A DNA stretch of 64,000 bases from Cordylochernes scorpioides (GCA_030710605.1 CP092863.1:57068507-57132506); one strand, 5' to 3'. Positions 11,423 to 22,075 are shown, counted from the stretch's first letter. Notes: a model not told the origin generated them from the sequence alone. Made by a program: numbers and translations.

Positions 11423-11767
11423 TCTATATATATATATATAAAAGTCAATTTCTGTCTGTCTGTCTGTTTCGCGATAAAATCAAAAACTACTGAACCAATT
11501 GGTACCAAATTTTGCATGTCGCTTTTTATAAATCTGAGGAAAATTTTCGGCTGCATTTTGATTAGTATTTTTGGCTATTTCTTTTTTTCATTTGAAGAAC
11601 TTTTTTTTACGCGGACTAATCCGGAATGGAATGAATACCTAAATATGGCCAATTTTTTAAGCATCGGTGGTTCAGTGGTAGAATGCTCGCCTGCCACGCG
11701 GGCGGCCCGGGTTCGATTCCCGGCCTATGCATTTTTTTTTTACAAATTTTAAAACTCATTTATATTA
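11423..11767 (+). mobile_element. Second Helitron-type 5' terminus with a tRNA-Gly sequence
   Basis: Begins TCTATATATATATATATAAA then GTCAATTTCTGTCTGTCTGT, a 5' end similar in style but not in sequence to the one at 10123 (which continues TTGAATGTCTG). It carries the tRNA-Gly-like sequence at 11661-11731. No CTAG-type 3' end occurs before the next 5' end at 11768, so this looks like a truncated element caught inside the composite. Confidence 0.55.
11661..11731 (+). tRNA. tRNA-Gly (GCC anticodon), possibly a decayed or captured copy
   Basis: 71 nt starting GCATCGGTGGTTCAGTGGTA with A box (TGGTTCAGTGG), anticodon loop containing GCC, T arm CCGGG/CCCGG with GGTTCGATTCC, and a T10 run directly after the discriminator A. 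It closely follows the animal tRNA-Gly(GCC) pattern. The acceptor 3' strand reads CCTATGC where perfect pairing with GCATCGG would need CCGATGC, so one acceptor pair is mismatched. Its location inside a Helitron suggests gene capture. It may still be transcribed. Confidence 0.85.
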
Positions 11768-12523
11768 TCTTATATATATAAAATTGAATGTCTGTCTGTC
11801 TGTACTCTATAGATTCAAAAACCATACATTCAATCGCCGTGAAATTTTGGGATATTATTAGGTATATCACAGGGAAGGTTTTTGAAAAATAATTTCATGA
11901 ATATCTTGAATATCCTTAGAGTTATTTGCAGATTTGTAGATTTAACTCGCAAGCAGCGCCCCCATTGTGACGATGATAACAAGTTTTCTTATCACTAAGT
12001 TTGTTATCTTAAATATTATTTATCAAAAGTAAGATTATCTCAGGATGACACGGCAATTTATTTGCGACAAGAATAATGATACAATTCCAAGGCGAAGATA
12101 CTATTCCTTCAACTTCCAATTACCGAGGGAACCAATTAATATTGATTTTATTCAACTTATCGAGTATTTCTCAGGGGACCGGGAAAAAATGTTCACTAGA
12201 TAAAACTATGATTTTCTAATGTAGAAAATTAGGAAAGACAAAATTCAGGATGACAAGGCACACAGGGACCGGGAAAAAATGTTCACTTTATCGAGAGATT
12301 CAAATTTACGAGTTTCAAATTATCAAAATATATCTTTTTTATTTTTTAATAAGTTTTTAGAGAATTGTTTTAACAAATGTTCGCTAGACAAACCTTTACT
12401 CGGGTAAAACCCCGGGCGAAGCCGAGTACGTTTTATAAGTTTAAAGATAATTGTTTAAACAAATGTTCGTTAGACAAACATTCACTCGGGTGAAACCCGG
12501 GCGAAGCCGGGCACATCCGCTAG
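11768..12523 (+). mobile_element. Short non-autonomous Helitron unit within the composite
   Basis: Repeats the 5' sequence seen at 10123 (AAATTGAATGTCTGTCTGTC, then ACTCTATAGATTCAAAAACC) and runs 756 bp to the shared 3' terminus. Near its end the hairpin region is duplicated: a decayed version with CCCCGGGCGAAGCCGAG near 12413-12429 precedes the intact one at 12496-12511. Confidence 0.7.
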
Positions 12524-12759
12524 TAATACTTATAAATGACTGCGGCGTATAATTATAAAGCTATACAACCAGTTTAACCGCATAAGTTTCCAAAAGTTAG
12601 AAATATTAAATTATTTCTCTTTGAAATTAAAAAATGATTTTTCATAAATAAAAAGAAACTTATGCGGTTAAACTGGTTGTATAGCTTTATAATTATACGC
12701 CGCAGTAATTTATAAGTATTATTAGTCAGTTTAAATATTAGTTACGAACGGAGAAATAC

Positions 12760-12833
12760 GTCCAGGATAGCCTAGTGGACATGGCACCTGCCCGGTAAGC
12801 AGAAGGTTGTGGGTTCGATTCCCGCTCCTGGAC
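12760..12833 (+). tRNA. tRNA-like gene in right-arm unit R1
   Basis: The same 74-nt sequence as the left-arm copies but on the plus strand, so the tRNA-like genes of the two arms point outward. A and B boxes and 8-bp acceptor are intact; ACTTTTATTTTT follows. Confidence 0.6.
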
Positions 12834-13112
12834 ACTTTTATTTTTCCGTTCGCCATTACTCTTCATATTTTTCACCCTCCATACGTCATCCATTCATATA
12901 TAGACCATCACTCTTCATATATTCAACCTTTTCATACTTCATCCAAAAGTTAGAAATATTAAATTATTTCTCTTTGAAATTAAAAAATGATTTTTCATAA
13001 ATAAAAAGAAACTTCTGCGGTTAAACTGGTTGTATAGCTTTATAATTATACGCCGCAGTCATTTATAAGTATTATTAGTCAGTTTAAATATTAGTTACGA
13101 ACGGATAAATAC

Positions 13113-13186
13113 GTCCAGGATAGCCTAGTGGACATGGCACCTGCCCGGTAAGCAGAAGGTTGTGGGTTCGATTCCCGCTCCTGGAC
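13113..13186 (+). tRNA. tRNA-like gene in right-arm unit R2
   Basis: Identical to the R1 copy over the tRNA-like sequence; the unit differs slightly upstream (GGATAAATACG in place of GGAGAAATACG). Followed by the same T-rich terminator-like sequence. Confidence 0.6.
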
Positions 13187-13373
13187 ACTTTTATTTTTCC
13201 GTTCGCCATTACTCTTCATATTTTTCACCTTTCATACGTCATCCATTCATATATAGACCATCACTCTTCATATATTCAACCTTTTCATACGTCATCCAAA
13301 AGTTAGAAATATTAAATTATTTCTCTTTGAAATTAAAAAATGATTTTTCATAAATAAAAAGAAACTTATGCGG

Positions 13374-14494
13374 TTAAACTGGTTGTATAGCTTTATAATA
13401 ATTATGTTTGTTGCAATATTTAGCAGATCTAACAATACTTAAATAATTTTTAGAATTATCATATTGTAAGGCATCAAGTTCTTCTTCAGAAAAAGTATAA
13501 TCAAAATTAGATAAAACACCATCATTTTGCATAATAACATTTTTATCAAAATCAATCTTTAGTTTAAAATATTTTAGGTACTTTGTGGACATTATCAAAA
13601 AGTTCAAATTAGGATTATCAATAATATAAAACAAAATATTTTTAGTTATAATTCCAATTTTTATACTCAAACAAATCTGGCCTTTTATGTTAACATTATT
13701 AGATACAGTACTTATTTTATCGTAACTAGAAATATTTATGTTATTTGAAAAATTCTTGGGCAAAAAATGAGTAGGTAAAATATTAATCTCACTACCTGAA
13801 TCAAAAAGAATCATAAACATACCCAGGAACCATGAGTCTGCTGTCCCCACATCCGCTCTGATCCCCGGGCACCGTCAACATCCCACTTGGCCTTGATTAC
13901 CGGGGTTCGACGCACTTTGTAGGCCGATGGATGAAGTCCCAGGATGGCCAGGTTCGTGGAGTTGGCCGGCGTTGACATCTCCATGCTGCGGCGTGATAGA
14001 TCGCCACCGCGGGGCCATGTTGGGGCGATTTCCTCCAGCAAAGTTGTTCCTCCGTCCGTTATTCCATCTTCCGTCTCTTTCTTGAGTTGTGTGCTCCAAT
14101 GATTCAGCAATACGAAGCCAGTCCTCTAAGGAATGTGGCGAGGAAGCAATCAGAAACTTCTCGAGTGGGCCGGCACCAGATGTAAGAGATTCCAAGACTA
14201 AATCCTTTGGCATGTGTAGTTGTGTGCCAATTTTTACCTTTTCAAAATAATAACCACGAACTGATTGCGTCTCTTGCTTAGTTAGTTGCCAGAACCTTTT
14301 ATGTAGTCCGCGTTTAAACTCTGGGAAGAAGGTCATCATCCTAGAATGTAAATCTTCCAAGGTGTCAATTTCGTCACAAATTGTGGCATAAATCTCAAGA
14401 GCATTGCCCTTAAAAAGAGTGGGTATCATGAAAAGAGCATCTTCTTGTTTTATATTCCGGAGCTTGATCTGTTGGTTGAAAACCTTCAGCCATT
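13374..14494 (-). pseudogene. Gypsy gag and protease
   Basis: A gag-type frame lies at 14429-13875 on the minus strand (IPTLFKGNALEIYATI, FFPEFKRGLHKRFWQL, WLRIAESLEHT), with a possible ATG at 14494 in a different frame (MAEGFQPTD), implying a frameshift near its start. The C-terminal part is Asn/Gly/Arg-rich without an obvious zinc knuckle. Frame 13850-13374 carries the protease active site ILFDSGSEINILP followed by a region rich in Asn and Ile. The protease/pol frame is interrupted at 13397-13409 by the target duplication and resumes at 9057. Gag binds the element's RNA and the protease would process the polyprotein, but this copy is disrupted. Confidence 0.8.
13397..13409. repeat. 13-bp target-site duplication, right copy
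   Basis: Exact repeat of 9058-9070 at the other edge of the foldback insertion. Confidence 0.75.
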
Positions 14495-14651
14495 GTGAGT
14501 AAGCCCTTCTTCAGGGTTAAAGCTTGGTATCAATCTTTGGGGCAATATTCCATATTCGAATTTTCTTTGAGATCAGTTTTATTAATAAATGAAATATTTT
14601 TTGGGCTTGCCTTCCTCTTTCCCATGCATTGAGATTAAGTAAAATTTCCGC

Positions 14652-14683
14652 GAACAAGTTCGAATCCTGTCGTCTACTTGTCG
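14652..14683 (-). other. Probable primer-binding site of the Gypsy element
   Basis: Directly downstream of the 5' LTR on the minus strand lies CAAGTAGACGACAGGATTCG followed by AAC. GGATTCGAAC is the complement of a tRNA T loop (GTTCGAATCC), with acceptor-like sequence beside it. There is no TGG for the CCA end, so priming may use a tRNA without its full 3' end or the tRNA identity may be off. I could not assign the tRNA. Confidence 0.45.
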
Positions 14684-15030
14684 TGTTGTAAATTTTTCCA
14701 AAGTTTCAATATCTGGAAATGACAATTAAGCAGTCGTTAGGCCTTTTTCCTTCTTCTTTATTATATGCAATCAGCGCGAGGCCACACACACTGGACAACC
14801 ACTGGCCGTCCAATTTATATTATTTAAAAAAAAAAAAAAAACTTTAGTAAATTTACATATCATTCAGCTTTTCTTTTTTAACATGGAATTTACATGTTTA
14901 AAAAATGTATTTGGCAATTTGTGAAACAATTCAGACAAAAATAAAAGATTAAACAAAAACTAGTACATTAAAAACAATTGTGTGTTCAATATGGAATTGA
15001 ATCATGGTTTACTATATACAAAATATATCA
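14684..15030 (-). repeat. 5' LTR of the Gypsy element
   Basis: 347 bp, near-identical to 7186-7530. On the minus strand it would hold the promoter; its left edge borders the primer-binding-like sequence and gag. A TA tract begins directly at its outer edge (15031-15048). Confidence 0.92.
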
Positions 15031-15048
15031 TATATATATATATATATA

Positions 15049-17590
15049 AACAATAGAAAAAAATAAAAGATAAGTGGGTCAGGTGTGGATATTAAAAATA
15101 AAAAAGGCATTTTCTGACCACGAACGCATGTGCTTTTTAGATGGCAGAGCGCCATCTAGTGGAGCAAAAATAAACTAAACGTTTATTTAGCTTGCTCCGT
15201 GATATTTGGTCAACCCAATTTATTGATAAATCAAGAAAAGCCATCCACGAACGCGTTTCGCGCTGTTGGCGCTCGTCAGCGTGGAGTAGGCAGTAACTAT
15301 TGCGACCAAAAATATTTTTGGTCCCAGAGGATTCTTGAGAAATCAAGAAATGGGTATGTAAGGCTAAATATTTGCGTAAATACGCTTAACATATATACAA
15401 GTCGTCATTGGTGGCGCCCACTAGAGAGAAAGAGTTTTAATGAATAGACCTTTATGTATTGACTTCGCAATGATCAAAGCCATTATATTCATGCATAATA
15501 TTAAAAAAATATATAATATTTCAAAATTTTATCTAACGTGTTAAAATACAGAAATAGTATTTATATAAAAAAAAAATCGATGTTCAAATCAAATGGCGAT
15601 TAAGAAAATTTTGAATATTACCAACAAGGAGAAGATACTCTATACGTTTAATGTATTCTTTCCGTTCCGCTCTACGGCCTCTATTCCCCCATTCGTGAGG
15701 TTGATTTAACATTAGATAATTGTTTTGGCATTGACCTGCTTGCCATAACTCTATTACATTCTTTGTTTCTTCTTGAATGTGGCCGCGATGCCTCCTGCAA
15801 CTAGGCTATTCTATTTATCTCGTCATTTCTTTTCTTCTACCCTTTCATTCTATCTTACCAATTCATTTATCCTTCTTTTTGATTCTTTTGAAATGAATTC
15901 TACACTCAAGAACCTTTTTCTTAGGTAAATTTATTTTCATAAAATGTCTTTCCAATTATTTTGTTCTTTTATGTTCTTTAACAGGCTTTTTGTTTCAAAT
16001 TTCTCAAGACTTCTTCACAAACAATTCTGTTAAAATATCTTATTCTTTCTATTTTCTCCACATGCAAAATAATTCTCAATCCCATGTACTAGCAATCTCA
16101 TACGTTCTGTTTTCGCATCTGTTGTAAATTCAAATCTTAAAAATTCGATGATTATATAATTATAAATATTAACTTTTACTTGTAAATATTTATAATTCAT
16201 CATCATCTTGTTCAAGGCTTGTGTAGCTGTTGATAATTATTATGACATAAATGTATCTTAAGTCTTACAAGTATCTTATTTGTATAAGAATATTTTATAA
16301 AAATGAAGAACAATTTATTACCTTTATCTTCGATTCTTCGGCGATTTACTGAAGTGTGGTCTGAAAAATTCCAATTGAATCGAAATATATTTTGGGAATC
16401 ACACAGAAATGAAAAACCAAAGTAACGACCTCTTTATTTATATTTGAGCTATGATAATTTTTTTTAGCGCTAACAAAAGCATGTCAATTTTCAATTAGGT
16501 TTATAAAATTTCACTAGGTCTTCAATTCCATAAATGGTCATTGACCGAATTTCGGAAATAACATTTAACTTTAAATTCAAATTTATTTATATAGTTGGAA
16601 TTGTGTTATAAGCAACTCTTCTAATTTAATACTCTTTTAATAGTTGCCATTTTGTAATGGCAAAACCTCTTGTAAATTATGTAAGTTCCATTTTACTTTT
16701 TATTTAAACATAAGTCATGGGAAATCAAGACACATATGGACAAACCTTGAGGAAGTTTCGTATTTTGTTGTCGCCAGTCGTGTGTTTTTTTCTTTTAAGG
16801 AGACAGAGACAATTTTTATAACTTATTTATCTCGTGTGTCTTCACTAAAGAGCACTTTGTATCAAATACCTTTCAGATTTATTGTCTGAATCTCGATATA
16901 CATGCTAAAAGGTACAACTTTCTTGGATTTTGTCAATGAGTGTATTTTGGTAATGAAAAACTATTTAACCCGGGTATTTTCTATCCGCACTGCCATTTTG
17001 AAGTTGCGAAGGTTCGCAATTTATAAATCAGGCATTTTCAAAATTTTTACAGAGTAGTAATACCAGTGGGAAACGAAATTTTACTTGATAAGAGTAAGAT
17101 TCGTGATGATATTTTTCATTTCATCGCGAAGGTATATGACAAAATCAAATATAAATATATATTTATAATCCATTGAGTTTTGTGTGTAAATAACAGAAAA
17201 TATTTCAAATAATTAATTTAAAACTCTTTAAAATACGCATTAAATATTTCAAAATATATTCATATGAACTTTGAGAGGGAGAATTCTAAAATTAAATTTG
17301 AAAATAAATACAATATTTAAAATGTGTATGAGGCATTTTCTGTATTTTGCAGAAAATATCTCAAATTTATACTCTTTCAGTCAACAGCTCAATATATAGT
17401 TCAAATCATCTTTTGAGAATAGACATTATATTTTCTTATAAATTGAATATATTTTACTCATTTTATTAAATATCATTCAATAAAGAAAAATGTTAAAATA
17501 TTTGGCATATCGGAAAAATATATCACAATAATGTTTATAAAATAAGATCCACTAACTAAATTATCGGTTATATATACTGAGAAAAAAGAA
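15049..17590. other. Intergenic sequence, no supportable gene
   Basis: A GC-richer patch at 15110-15430 contains GCGCCATCTAGTGG and a perfect palindrome CCAAAAATATTTTTGG near 15306-15321, typical of decayed DNA transposon ends, but no terminal pair was found. The remainder is AT-rich. Confidence 0.5.
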
Positions 17591-17628
17591 AATGTGTTTA
17601 TTGCGACATCTCCACATCACTAGGTTTA

Positions 17629-17813
17629 AGTTCTCAAGACACCCATCGCTCAGGTTGAGTGAAGGAAGGAATTTCTCAAGACGTCGACCAAGGATTGAGC
17701 CTAATCCTGCCATCCGGTCCCTGGCCAAACAAGATAGCACAAGTTTATCTGGCTCCAAGACATTTAGAAAGTCGTGGCAGTCTATATCGAGTCACAAAAC
17801 AGGATATTCTTAC
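17629..17813 (+). CDS. Candidate terminal coding exon, product unknown
   Basis: A GC-rich island in very AT-rich flanks. One plus-strand frame is open for about 61 codons and ends at a stop at 17811-17813. It starts after an acceptor-like ATCACTAG. The peptide is basic and Ser-rich (FSRHPSLRLSEGRNFSRRR, SLAKQDSTSLSGSKTFRK) and ends in GYSY. A minus-strand frame is also open over much of the island (17561-17758), so strand is not certain. I do not recognise the family. It could be the last exon of a host gene, or a transposon relic. Confidence 0.3.
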
Positions 17814-17819
17814 TAATGT

Positions 17820-20110
17820 ATGAATATCATATATATATAATACGCTAAGATAATTTTATATATATGTACGATTTTGGTACTTTATTAAAAATAATATTAA
17901 AATGTTTGTAAAACTTTTTGTTTTCTAAGTGTGAGCCTTAACGTTTTTCAACAGTACTGCATCGATGTTTCCAGAATATAAAGATTCGTCTCAGAATATT
18001 TTATCAAGACAATCCCAACAGCCCTTAACGACCTTATAGAGACCATCTAGCGTCTTCGACTCTCTACGAGCAGTTTTCAGCAGGCCGAAACATAATTATT
18101 TATAATAAAATAATGCTATTATAGCAGTAGAAAGTAATACGTTGGCTATTGTGTAAATGTTCCTTTAGGAAGGCGAATTTTCTCTCTGACAACCTATTCC
18201 ATTATATGTTTTATTGAAGTTGTTAAAACAATTAACAATTTCATGTGCTTGTAAATTTGTTAACGATTATTTACATAGATATAACTTAAACTTCATATTT
18301 GGATTAATACACATTATTTAGAAAGTTTGATGGGTAGAAATTTGTTGACTATTCTTTAATAACTAACAATTTTGAAAGTGAGTTATTTTCAAACACCTAT
18401 ATGCACACAGATTTTTCTTTTCAAGGTATCTTTAGAATAACTGTGTCACACATATATGTCCTATTGCTCGTTCAAAAAGCAGTGGTCCTAAAAAAACATA
18501 AGTATTTTTTTTACTTTTCTCGTATTTGAACAAGGAACACGATCAAACGTGTCAAGATTGAAAGATCTTGGCTTAGTACTGTAGGCAATCTAGGTTAGAA
18601 TCTGGGTGTTTTTTTATCCCTCCTATAAATCAAATATTTACCAGATATCAATGTTGTCAGTTATTAATTATAATCACAGTTATTGACTAATTTTATGGGG
18701 ATAAACATTCCAATTGTGAAGAATCCCCTAAATTCTGGATATATATATGCATAGTATACTTATATGATAGTATAAATATATAGGCCTTAATTTAGATTAT
18801 ATACAAATGTCCAAATATCGAGCATCAGCTTCCACTAGCTTTTAAATTTACGCGAGTCCAGAACCACATTTCAGATTTATATATTAGCAAAGATTTGTGT
18901 GCTACGCAATCCATTTCTTTATACAAAAGGATATCCTAGGGAAAAATAAGGGAAAAATATGTTTAAAAAAACTGTTCTTAAATAATTAATCTGAAAGAAA
19001 CTTCATGATATCTGGAAATAAAAAATAATATCATTTACTTTTTGAAAAGTAATCTGCGTCTTTGCATATTCCCACAGATTCCCTTTATTTTAACTCATAT
19101 AGAAATTACAAAATTCTCACCAACTATTGGCCTCAGTAAGTCAGAGAAGCTCACCTGTATAATCGTATTTGAATCTCAAGAGTAACTAGATAAATATAGT
19201 TAGTTTTTATCTTCAATAATATGAAAATTGTATTTATATACCATCTAAAAAACTAAAGAATTTACTTAGAAATATTTTATATAATCTTATTAAAAAAAAT
19301 AATTATTATTTCAATTTTATTTTGATATATATATATATATATAAAGCGCTATGTCTTCCTAGGAGCACTTGCGCTGAAATACATGCATGCTTCTACAGTT
19401 GATTATGTAAATTTGCAATAATCATTCAGGTATAGAGTATAGTCATAAGGTATTAGCATATTATTATATATAACACATGTGATCATATTAAGAGCTTATT
19501 GCGTTATATAAATATTTATGATATATTCATAAATAAATAAATGAATTATTGTAAATATATCTCAAGTGAAAATTCTATCTCTCTCTCTCTTTGTAATTAT
19601 TTCATAAAATATGTCAAATAGTTTTAAAAACGTTTGAATAACGTTATCGATTATTTTGCTAATTTCATCGCCCTATTCTCTTTATATAAAACCTTTTAAA
19701 ACCATAGTTCAATATCAACATGTGTAATCAAAATATAACAAATTTTTAATGATAAATATAGATGAGAATATCATCGGCAGTGGCTGGGAGCCAGCCAATC
19801 TGGATGGCATGTTGAGGGAGAATACCTCGGAACTTATTGATTGCCAGGCTCGGGTATTAAAATAGCCCAGATTGGGTTATTTATAGGGCGGTATGGATGT
19901 AAGATTGTTTGTGCTGGAACCTGCTTTGAATCGTCAACTTAGGTAAAATTTGCGGTAACATACTTTTTATTTCAATTTCTGAAAACCTATTTTACTGCAT
20001 AACATAAATTAATGAAAGGAAGCTTAATTTACAGGCACTTATAACGACACCGGTCAATAATTATAATACTAAAATTATTGTGTCAATAAAACAATATATG
20101 AAAGAGGATG
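17820..20110. other. Intergenic sequence, no supportable gene
   Basis: AT-rich. A degenerate tRNA-like patch near 18555-18615 (GGTTAGAATCTGG resembling a B box, then a T run) could be an old SINE head but is too weak to call. A GC-richer patch lies at 19775-19940. A TA tract lies at 19325-19342. Confidence 0.5.
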
Positions 20111-20119
20111 AAAAATATT

Positions 20120-20270
20120 CTGGACTATTTAGAAACAATCTAGGCTGTAGTACGGTCTGCGGCCGCTTGTGGCGCTGTGGTATAGCAAAGCCCAACGGTG
20201 TCCGTGCGGGCCGCATGTGCCATGTCCGAGCCATAGGATAAACAGCCACGCCTCCCTCCTAGATAGACAA
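20120..20270. other. GC-rich island of unknown nature
   Basis: About 150 bp well above local GC, containing GCGGCCGC at 20159-20166. A 62-residue minus-strand frame overlaps it but has no family resemblance. No terminal repeats are visible. Confidence 0.35.
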
Positions 20271-20568
20271 AGGTAGGCTCAGCGCTGGCCAATACCATTA
20301 ATGAATACACTCATTTCAACAGGTGAAATAAGTCACCATTATTTTGGAATTTCTTTATTATATGCCAGTTAGAAACCTAAAATATTCGCTGAAATATTTA
20401 GAGTCACTGCCTAAATATCGACAATAAAGATAGTTTATAAAATCGCGAAACGTTTTTATATTAGCAAGGAATTATAGCAGTAATTTAACAATACTCAAAA
20501 TGTTTTATGGAACTGATTTCACAAATAAAAATGAAAAATTCATAAATAAATATATATAGTTAGGATTA

Positions 20569-20813
20569 TGTTATTGTTGAATAATGCGGTGTAAATACCG
20601 TTGCAATGGTGTAGTGTATTTGCATATCGAATTATGGATATGCAAATATCCTGTTTTGCATACTAGTTGTTATAGAAGTGTGTATATAAATAGAGACAGT
20701 TTTAAGCTACGTCAGTCAGTCACTTTATGTAATAAAGAAGATTACAGGAGTCCGTGTTAGCCTTAGCCTCGACACTTCACACTTGGCTACCTTCCACCTT
20801 CAACGACAGAACA
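20569..20813 (+). repeat. Possible solo LTR
   Basis: Starts TGTTATTGTTGAATAATGCG and can end with CAGAACA, so TG...CA bounded. It contains a TATA-type TATATAAATAG near 20683 and AATAAAG near 20731 in promoter-then-polyadenylation order, with a C/T-rich tail. Internal direct repeats TATGCAAAT and CAGTCAGTCA are visible. No second LTR, primer site or flanking duplication was found. Confidence 0.4.
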
Positions 20814-20819
20814 AATGGG

Positions 20820-21970
20820 GAGTAAGTTAAAATAATATAGTTTTATGGAGAGAAAGTAGGCTATTTTCCTTTCTCAAATACAGTGCAACAATGTATCACT
20901 TGATTCAATTTTTTCATTGTATTCATAAAAAAATAAGGCTGTACCCTTTTACTCAATATATATTGATATAGAGTCAATTTTTATGATATAGTGTATTCCT
21001 CTCTTTTATCACTATAGTCTTCCCTTCAATATATTTCGAAACTTTCTGATATAAGTATTGATTCTTCTATATTGAAAATATCCAAATATAAAACAATCCT
21101 ACTAAAGTGTTCAGATAAGTGAATAAAAAATTGAAATAATCAAAAATAATTTTTTATATTCTAATAAATGTGTAAGCAGAGTTGATATTTGAATTTAGAA
21201 TAACTGTGTGTATACCTCCTGACAATTAAATTTAGAACAAGGAAGGAGGAAATTAGATTTCCTTTATTTTTCTTATTCAATAACTATACTTTCCATTTCA
21301 ATCGGTAAAATAGAGGCAATTACTTTTTAAAAAGCTTATTTCTTACATAAAGAAAAAAATAATTCTAAACTCTCATTTCGCATATAAAATTTATCGTTTT
21401 TTTTTTTTGTAAATAAATTTCAATGAATTGAAAATATTCAATTTCTAAGATAAGTAAAAATGAATCCATAAACCTGTTCATTTCAAAACCTGAATGTCAT
21501 AATGAATAATAAAATAAGAAAATCTTCTAAAATGCGAATATTTACTGAATTCTTAGAAGTACTTACAATTATAATTGTGTCAGGATTTATTATTTGGACT
21601 ACCCGACTAAATCTTGATTTCTAAAATCAAAAATATATATATATATATTATATAGAGGTTCTAGTGCTGTGATTTTCTTTTTTAAAGATATTGCCACCAG
21701 CGTTCGATACCAGCGTTGTTACCGAAACGTCACACACTAATATTTATTTAGATTTGATCTTGTTTTCTTGTTATTATAATCTATAATACATATCGTTCCC
21801 TATTATAGAATTCCGTATGTGAGGTGGGGAAGTACACATTTAATACAACCACAACCTCAGACTAATCTGGCATCGAGCAATTTTTATGCTTCAAAGATTC
21901 TAGTGCGTGTACAAACTGACCTGTGACTGCAAATAAACAAACAAACTCTAATGTCATCTTGTAATCACAA
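20820..21970. other. AT-rich sequence, nothing recognised
   Basis: No supported gene. A GC-richer patch around 21690-21860 may belong to a degraded copy of the SINE that is clearer at 21975-22075. Confidence 0.5.
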
Positions 21971-21974
21971 ATGT

Positions 21975-22075
21975 TCAACTATTTCCTACAGTACAGACAT
22001 ATGTGTGCACTTACAATGTAAGGCAATCGCTAATCAATCATCTTGATTATCATGACCTATACCACGTATATTTAA
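21975..22075 (+). repeat. SINE fragment, copy 4
   Basis: Shares with the better copies the 3' block: GTGTGCACTTACA, AAGGCAATCGCTAA, then TGATTATCATGACCTATACC and ACGTATA. The 5' tRNA-like part is not recognisable. Confidence 0.55.

Larger units (their letters stand above)
10123..12523 (+). mobile_element. Composite canonical Helitron inside the foldback element
   Basis: Starts with TCTATATATATATAAAATTG after an A and ends with the hairpin CCCGG...CCGGG (12496-12511) and CTAG at 12520-12523 before a T. These are canonical Helitron termini with an A/T target. The flanks ...ACTGACTAA and TAATACTTATAAATG join into an uninterrupted repeat-unit junction, as found between units L1 and L2, so the insertion is precise and without target duplication. 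It contains a first 5'-end copy (10123-10476), a 32-bp minisatellite, a second Helitron-type 5' end (11423), a tRNA-Gly-like gene, and a third 5' end (11768) that resembles the first and runs to the shared 3' end. No Rep/helicase is encoded. Confidence 0.82.
9071..13396. mobile_element. Large foldback insertion made of tandem tRNA-containing units
   Basis: The left arm (9071-10122 and 12524-12590) has three full ~354-bp units plus the start of a fourth, beginning at 9071, 9424, 9778 and 12532. The right arm (12591-13396) holds two more units in inverted orientation. Each full unit has a conserved start ATAAATGACTGCGGCG, an AT-rich middle with repeated GGATGACGTATG motifs, a tRNA-like gene and a tail AACTAATATTTAAACTGACTAATAATA. 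A Helitron splits left-arm unit three from four. Flanking 13-bp duplications show the whole was inserted into Gypsy pol. No transposase is encoded, so the mobilising activity is unknown. Internally repeated long inverted arms resemble Foldback-type elements, but the family is not identified. Confidence 0.7.
7186..15030 (-). mobile_element. Ty3/Gypsy LTR retrotransposon, minus strand, deleted and interrupted
   Basis: Two near-identical LTRs (7186-7530 and 14684-15030) bound gag and pol fragments read on the minus strand in the order gag, protease, reverse transcriptase, integrase C-terminus. A polypurine tract lies next to the left LTR, making it the 3' LTR. That order, with RT ahead of integrase, is the Ty3/Gypsy (Metaviridae) arrangement. 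No envelope gene is visible. The element is broken by frameshifts, by a deletion that joins RT to the end of integrase, and by a 4.3-kb insertion between 9070 and 13397. Without the insertion it would be about 3.5 kb. The LTRs differ by only a few changes and by poly(A) length, so the insertion is fairly young. A clear target duplication outside the LTRs could not be read because the flanks are TA-rich. Confidence 0.9.

Noticed and set aside
10452-11556. Very long minus-strand open frames (up to 364 codons) rich in LLAFY/HCWLFIL
   Set aside because: They are translations of the 32-bp minisatellite. Because 32 is not a multiple of three, each frame cycles through all three readings, which keeps every minus frame open by chance of the unit sequence. 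No start context or gene structure.
9137-13353. Repeated 63-64-residue frames beginning MGSIPAPGHFYFSVRH
   Set aside because: They start inside the tRNA-like gene and run through the AT-rich unit tail; their repetition comes from the DNA repeat and not from coding conservation.
18555-18615. Possible tRNA gene or SINE head
   Set aside because: Only a degenerate B box (GGTTAGAATC) and a T run; no convincing cloverleaf pairing.
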